Assembly (NCBI RefSeq): GCF_029601685.1
Contig: NZ_JARRIR010000011.1
Span: 156,336 to 220,335, forward strand
Length of the DNA: 64,000 nt
Reading direction: 5' to 3'
From: Metarhizobium sp017305935
GTDB lineage: Bacteria; Pseudomonadota; Alphaproteobacteria; Rhizobiales; Rhizobiaceae
Below are positions 59,908-64,000 of the stretch, piece after piece (within the stretch, counting starts at the first letter, position 1; every line of letters begins with the position of its first letter). The notes below the pieces were generated by a model. It was not told where the DNA came from, made no database searches, and saw nothing but the letters and a program-made list of their open reading frames with translations. Made by a program: the position numbers and the translations under genes.

Positions 59908-61944
59908 ATGTCGAACGATCCTCTGCTTCAGCCTTTCCAGCTGAAGCATCTGACTCTTCGCAACCGTATTATCGTCACCTCGCACGAGCCCGCTTACCCC
60001 GAGGATGGCATGCCGAAGGGGCGTTACCGCGCCTATACGGTCGAGCGGGCCAAGGGCGGGGTGGCGATGACGATGACCGCCGGCTCCGCCGCCGTCTCCA
60101 AGGACAGCCCGCCGGTGTTCAACAACCTGCTGGCCTACAAGGACGAGATCGTTCCGTGGATCCGAGAAATGACCGACGCAGTGCACGAACAGGGCGCCGC
60201 GATCATGATCCAGCTCACCCATCTCGGCCGCCGCACCCGCTGGGACAAGGGCGACTGGCTGCCGGTCCTTGCCCCCTCCCATCACCGTGAGGCGGCGCAC
60301 CGGGCGTTTCCCAAGAAACTGGAAGACTGGGACATCGCCCGCATCATCAAGGATTTCGCCGACGCGGCCGAGCGCATGAAGGCTGGCGGCATGGACGGCG
60401 TCGAGCTGGAGGCCTATGGCCATCTCATCGACCAGTTCACCTCGCCGCTGACCAATGAGCTCGACGGCCCCTATGGCGGCACGATCGAGAACCGCATGCG
60501 GTTCTGTCTCGACGTGTTCAAGGCGATGCGCGAGCGTGTCGGCGATGACTTCATCCTCGGCGTGCGCTACACCGCCGACGAATGTCTTCCCGGGGGCACG
60601 GGCAAGGCCGAAGGCCTTGAAATTTCCCGTCGCCTCAAGGAAAGCGGCCTGATCGACTATCTGAACGTCATTCGCGGCCATATCGACACCGATCCGGGTC
60701 TGACCGACGTCATCCCGATCCAGGGCATGGCCAGCGCCCCGCATCTGGATTTCGCCGGCGAGGTTCGCGCCGCCACCCGTTTCCCGACCTTCCATGCCGC
60801 GAAAATCCAGGACGTCGCCACGGCCCGTCATGCGATCGCCGCCGGCAAGGTCGACATGATCGGCATGACCCGCGCCCACATGACCGACCCGCATATCCTG
60901 CGCAAGATCATCGAGAAGCGCGAGGACGATATCCGTCCCTGCGTCGGCGCCAACTACTGCCTCGACCGCATCTACCAGGGGGGCCTTGCCTTCTGCATCC
61001 ACAACGCCGCAACCGGCCGCGAGGAGACCATGCCGCACGACATCCCCAGGGCGGATGTGCGCAAGAAGGTGGTCATCGTCGGCGCAGGCCCCGCCGGGCT
61101 CGAGGCGGCGCGCGTCTCGGCCGAGCGCGGCCATGAGGTGGTGGTGTTCGAGGCCGCCGGCAATCCGGGCGGCCAGATCCGCCTGACGGCGCAAAGCGAG
61201 CGCCGCCGCGAGATGATCGGCATCATCGACTGGCGCATGGCCCAGTGCGAGAAGCGCGGCGTCACCTTCCATTTCAACACCTGGGCGGAGGCCCATACGG
61301 TTCTCGCCGAAAACCCCGATGTCGTCATCATCGCCACCGGCGGCCTGCCGCATACCGACGTGCTGACCAAAGGCAACGAACTGGTGGTCTCCTCCTGGGA
61401 TATCATCTCCGGCGACGTCAAGCCCGGCGCCAATGTGCTGATCTTCGACGATGCCGGAGACCATGCCGGCCTGCAGGCGGCGGAATTCATAGCCAAGGCC
61501 GGCGGCAAGGTCGAGATCATGACCCCGGATCGCGCCTTCGCGCCCGAAGTCATGGCCATGAACCTCGTGCCCTACATGCGCTCGCTGCAAAAACTCGATG
61601 CGACCTTCACCGTGACCTACCGTCTGGAAGCGGCGGAGAAGAGCGGCAACCAGCTTATCGCCCATGTCGGCAGCGATTACGGTGGCGTCGCCAAGCAACG
61701 GACTGTCGACCAGATCGTCGTCAATCATGGTACCATTCCACTGGACGAGCTGTATTTCGAGCTGAAGCCGGGTTCGAAGAACCTCGGCGAGGTCTCTTAC
61801 GACGAGTTGCTGTCCGGCGCGCCGCAGACCGTCGCGCACAATCCGGCCGGCAACTACCAGCTCTTCCGCATCGGCGATGCGGTCGCGGCCCGCAACACCC
61901 ATGCGGCGATCTACGACGCGCTGCGCCTGGCGAAGGATCTCTGA
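59908..61944 (+). CDS. Trimethylamine-dehydrogenase-family demethylase (N-methylproline demethylase StcD-like)
   Basis: 678 residues: FMN TIM barrel (LFQPF-type start LLQPFQLKHLTLRNRIIVTSHEP), iron-sulfur segment, then FAD half (KKVVIVGAGPAGLEAARVSAERGHEVVVF is split around residue 390). The iron-sulfur motif reads Cys345-V-G-Ala348-N-Y-Cys351 ... Cys363, so one of the four normal cluster cysteines is Ala. The resemblance, including this region, is to StcD-type N-methylproline demethylases of stachydrine catabolism (from memory). Electrons probably go to the ETF encoded three genes on. Starts 147 bases from the divergent TetR gene. Confidence 0.85.
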   Translation: MSNDPLLQPFQLKHLTLRNRIIVTSHEPAYPEDGMPKGRYRAYTVERAKGGVAMTMTAGSAAVSKDSPPVFNNLLAYKDEIVPWIREMTDAVHEQGAAIMIQLTHLGRRTRWDKGDWLPVLAPSHHREAAHRAFPKKLEDWDIARIIKDFADAAERMKAGGMDGVELEAYGHLIDQFTSPLTNELDGPYGGTIENRMRFCLDVFKAMRERVGDDFILGVRYTADECLPGGTGKAEGLEISRRLKESGLIDYLNVIRGHIDTDPGLTDVIPIQGMASAPHLDFAGEVRAATRFPTFHAAKIQDVATARHAIAAGKVDMIGMTRAHMTDPHILRKIIEKREDDIRPCVGANYCLDRIYQGGLAFCIHNAATGREETMPHDIPRADVRKKVVIVGAGPAGLEAARVSAERGHEVVVFEAAGNPGGQIRLTAQSERRREMIGIIDWRMAQCEKRGVTFHFNTWAEAHTVLAENPDVVIIATGGLPHTDVLTKGNELVVSSWDIISGDVKPGANVLIFDDAGDHAGLQAAEFIAKAGGKVEIMTPDRAFAPEVMAMNLVPYMRSLQKLDATFTVTYRLEAAEKSGNQLIAHVGSDYGGVAKQRTVDQIVVNHGTIPLDELYFELKPGSKNLGEVSYDELLSGAPQTVAHNPAGNYQLFRIGDAVAARNTHAAIYDALRLAKDL

Positions 61945-61946
61945 GG

Positions 61947-62549
61947 ATGGAACGGCCCACGGCCTTGCAGGACTTTCTTAACGCGGCCTCCCTGGCTTTC
62001 GACGAATGCGCGCATGATCCGCAGGGTCGTGCCTCGGTCGAGCGGATTTTCGCCAGGCTGGCGGCCGTGCAACCGGTGCGGACGAAAATCGGCCAGCGCC
62101 TTCCCGTCTGCGACCGGCATCTTGACGACGCGCTCGCCAATGCCACCGGGCGGCCGGTGCTCGACCGGCTGGTCGAACGGTTCCGGGCGCTGGAGCCGCA
62201 GCTCGAATGGCGGGCGCGCAAGGGCGACGAAACCGCCGGCGCGGGTTTTGCCGATGGCCATGCCAATGTCATGATCGTCGGTCCCGGTGGCTTCGAGAAC
62301 CGCGACGATCTCTGGTTCGGCGTCAGCCTGCTGGCGCCGCGGGTGCGGTATCCGGATCACGACCATGCGCCGGAGGAAACCTATCTGGTGCTGTCCGACG
62401 GCGAATTCATGCATGGCGATTCCGATTGGTTCTCGCCGGGCGTCGGCGGATCCTTCTATAATCCGCCGGGTATCCGCCATGCCATGCGCGCCGGCGACAG
62501 GCCGCTTTTCGCCTTCTGGGTGCTGCTGCCCGAGCAGCGCGAACATTGA
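61947..62549 (+). CDS. Cupin protein of the dimethylsulfoniopropionate lyase-like family (DddL/DddQ-like)
   Basis: 200 residues. C-terminal cupin with metal-site candidates His138, His140, Glu144, Tyr146 (YPDHDHAPEETYLVL) and His178 (YNPPGIRHAM), followed by PLFAFWVLL. This pattern is that of the DddL/DddQ/DddW DMSP lyase superfamily, which includes many non-DMSP members. It starts two bases after the demethylase stop, so it shares its transcript. DMSP is a sulfonium analogue of betaines; cleavage of a betaine-like substrate, or DMSP itself, is possible but unproven. Confidence 0.75.
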   Translation: MERPTALQDFLNAASLAFDECAHDPQGRASVERIFARLAAVQPVRTKIGQRLPVCDRHLDDALANATGRPVLDRLVERFRALEPQLEWRARKGDETAGAGFADGHANVMIVGPGGFENRDDLWFGVSLLAPRVRYPDHDHAPEETYLVLSDGEFMHGDSDWFSPGVGGSFYNPPGIRHAMRAGDRPLFAFWVLLPEQREH

Positions 62550-62592
62550 TCGATTGACAGTCGGGATGACCGGCTGTGGGAGGAGTATGACG

Positions 62593-63342
62593 ATGAAAAT
62601 CCTGGTCCCCGTGAAGCGCGTTGTTGACTACAACGTGAAGATCCGCGTCAAGGGCGACGGTTCGGGCGTCGAGCTTGCGAATGTGAAGATGTCGATGAAC
62701 CCGTTCGACGAGATCTCCGTGGAGGAGGCGCTGCGGCTGAAGGAAGCCGGCAAGGCGTCGGAAGTGGTGGTCGTCTCCATCGGCCCGGCCAAGGCCGAGG
62801 AAACGCTGCGCACCGCGCTCGCCATGGGCGCCGACCGCGCCATCCTCATCGAGACCGACGAGACGGTGGAACCGCTGGCCGTCGCCAAGCTGCTGAAGGG
62901 CGTCACTGAGGCCGAACAGCCCGGCCTGGTGATCGTCGGCAAACAGGCGATCGACGACGACTCGAACCAGACCGGCCAGATGCTGGCGGCACTGACCGGC
63001 TGGGCGCAGGGCACCTTTGCCTCCAAGGTCGAGATATCAGACGGCAAGGCGACGATCACCCGCGAGGTCGACGGCGGTCTGCAGACCATCGAGGTCAAGC
63101 TGCCGGCGGTGGTGACCACCGACCTGCGCCTCAACGAGCCGCGCTATGCCTCGCTGCCCAACATCATGAAGGCCAAGAAGAAGCCGCTCGACAAGAAGAC
63201 GCCGGCCGATTTCGGCGTCGACGTTACGCCGCGCCTGAAGGTCTTGAAGACCGAGGAACCGGCCGGCCGCAAGGCGGGCGTCAAGGTGGGCTCCGTCGCC
63301 GAACTGGTCGACAAGCTGAAGAACGAAGCCGGCGTGCTTTGA
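62593..63342 (+). CDS. etfB: Electron transfer flavoprotein beta subunit
   Basis: 249 residues. MKILVPVKRVVDYNVKIRVK start, MNPFDEISVEEALRLKEAG, LVIVGKQAIDDDSNQTGQMLA, and the C-terminal TTDLRLNEPRYASLPNIMKAKKK signature of EtfB. ATG 62593 has AGGAG seven bases upstream. With EtfA it accepts electrons from flavin dehydrogenases and passes them to ETF-ubiquinone oxidoreductase. Position in the demethylase operon suggests a dedicated ETF for the two trimethylamine-dehydrogenase-family enzymes. Confidence 0.95.
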   Translation: MKILVPVKRVVDYNVKIRVKGDGSGVELANVKMSMNPFDEISVEEALRLKEAGKASEVVVVSIGPAKAEETLRTALAMGADRAILIETDETVEPLAVAKLLKGVTEAEQPGLVIVGKQAIDDDSNQTGQMLAALTGWAQGTFASKVEISDGKATITREVDGGLQTIEVKLPAVVTTDLRLNEPRYASLPNIMKAKKKPLDKKTPADFGVDVTPRLKVLKTEEPAGRKAGVKVGSVAELVDKLKNEAGVL

Positions 63343-63374
63343 TCTGAACCGGAAGATTTGAGGAGTTTTAAACC

Positions 63375-64000
63375 ATGGCCATTCTTCTTCTGGCAGAACA
63401 CGACAACACACATCTCTTCGACCAGACCGCCAAGGCGCTGACGGCCGCCAGGCAGATCGGCGCCGACGTGCATGTGCTGGTCGCAGGTTCCAATGCCAAG
63501 GCCGCCGCCGACGCAGCCGCCAGGCTTGCCGGCGTCGCCAAGGTGCTGGTTGCCGACGATGCCAGCCTTGCCAACAATCTCGCCGAGCCGCTGGCGGCCT
63601 TGATCGTCTCGCTGGCGCCTGCCTATGACACGATCATCGCCGCTGCGACCTCGTCGGCCAAGAACGTGCTGCCGCGGGTTGCCGCGCTGCTCGACGTGGC
63701 GCAGGTCTCGGAAATCGTCGAGGTGGTGTCCCCCGATACCTTCAAGCGCCCGATCTATGCCGGCAACGCCATCCAGACGGTGCAGGCGAGCGATGCAAAG
63801 AAGGTGATCACCGTGCGCACCGCCTCGTTCGCCGCGGCCGGCGACGGTGGCAGTGCCTCGGTCGAAAGCGTCGCCGCCGTCGCGAACCCCGGCCTCTCCA
63901 CCCATGTCGCCGACGCCTTGTCATCGTCGGATCGTCCGGAACTGACGTCTGCCAAGATCATCATCTCGGGCGGTCGTGCGCTGGGTTCGTCGGAGAAGTT
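63375..64000 (+). CDS. etfA: Electron transfer flavoprotein alpha subunit, 5' part
   Basis: The first 208 codons are present; the gene runs out of the window. MAILLLAEHDNTHLFDQTAKALTAA start, DTIIAAATSSAKNVLPRVAALLDVAQVSEI, PIYAGNAIQTVQ, and ELTSAKIIISGGRALGSSEKF, the beginning of the FAD-binding C-terminal domain. GAGGAG lies about ten bases before the ATG. Forms the ETF heterodimer with EtfB. Confidence 0.95.
   Translation, partial: MAILLLAEHDNTHLFDQTAKALTAARQIGADVHVLVAGSNAKAAADAAARLAGVAKVLVADDASLANNLAEPLAALIVSLAPAYDTIIAAATSSAKNVLPRVAALLDVAQVSEIVEVVSPDTFKRPIYAGNAIQTVQASDAKKVITVRTASFAAAGDGGSASVESVAAVANPGLSTHVADALSSSDRPELTSAKIIISGGRALGSSEK

Noticed and set aside
59869..61902. 677-codon open frame on the minus strand
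   Set aside because: Antisense to the StcD-like demethylase gene, which has clear FMN and FAD motifs.
61947..62549. Firm annotation as DMSP lyase
   Set aside because: The family is large and mixed and the operon points to betaine or N-methylproline chemistry; only a family-level call is supported.

Overview
The window looks like part of a large repABC-type secondary replicon (megaplasmid or chromid) of an alphaproteobacterium of the Rhizobiales (Rhizobium/Agrobacterium/Ensifer-like). The evidence is high GC coding sequence, a repA-repB-repC locus in the middle, many complete ABC uptake operons, a RpoE-ChrR (ECF11-type) stress locus and rhizobial hyp/stc-like catabolic genes. No rRNA, tRNA or CRISPR array was seen. 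Four stretches inside the rep locus are N and cannot be read (28383-29194, 29700-29723, 30274-30845, 31318-31567). | LEFT PART, 1-19041, organosulfur scavenging. There are four acyl-CoA-dehydrogenase-fold flavoproteins of the DszC/SfnB kind (one cut by the window edge), an SsuD-type alkanesulfonate monooxygenase, an NtaA/SnaA-type flavin monooxygenase and the frameshifted remnant of another. They are interleaved with three ABC importers: ribose type (2066-6680), methionine/NlpA type (8488-11018) and glycine-betaine/ProU type (15731-19041). Importers and FMNH2-dependent enzymes share operons, as expected for uptake and desulfurisation of sulfonates, sulfones or thioethers. | 19238-26168, an ECF sigma/ChrR regulon. 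A flavin amine-oxidase-like gene diverges from rpoE-chrR, followed by DUF1295, cyclopropane-synthase-like methyltransferase, membrane protein, DUF2177, DUF2147 and DUF1365 genes. Three promoters reading TGATCC-N18-TA(A/G)A(A/G) and a weaker fourth tie these units to the sigma factor. This matches the singlet-oxygen/unsaturated-lipid response known from Rhodobacter. | 26169-31650, scar and replication locus. A truncated IS5-family transposase runs directly into a 3' fragment of a dihydroxyacetone-kinase L subunit gene. Then comes repABC with two parS-like palindromes. | 31676-38387, one minus-strand unit. A complete branched-chain-amino-acid/amide-type ABC importer is bracketed by two different histone-deacetylase-fold amidohydrolases, one with all acetylpolyamine amidohydrolase active-site residues; probably uptake and deacetylation of acetylated amines. 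| 38745-64000, amine/betaine/imino-acid catabolism. Three paralogous FCD-type GntR regulators, two DHDPS-family lyases, two FAD amine/imino-acid oxidoreductases, an aldehyde dehydrogenase, two complete ProU-type importers, a proline-racemase-superfamily protein with altered catalytic residues, a divergent Ldh2-family reductase, a ProC-like reductase, two trimethylamine-dehydrogenase-family demethylases, a DMSP-lyase-like cupin, a TetR regulator and electron transfer flavoprotein (etfB, etfA cut by the window end). The set resembles the Sinorhizobium hydroxyproline (hyp) and stachydrine (stc) pathways but lacks the Rieske and enolase-type steps and carries unusual residues in several enzymes. 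It is the best candidate here for an undescribed pathway for an N-methylated or hydroxylated proline-like betaine.
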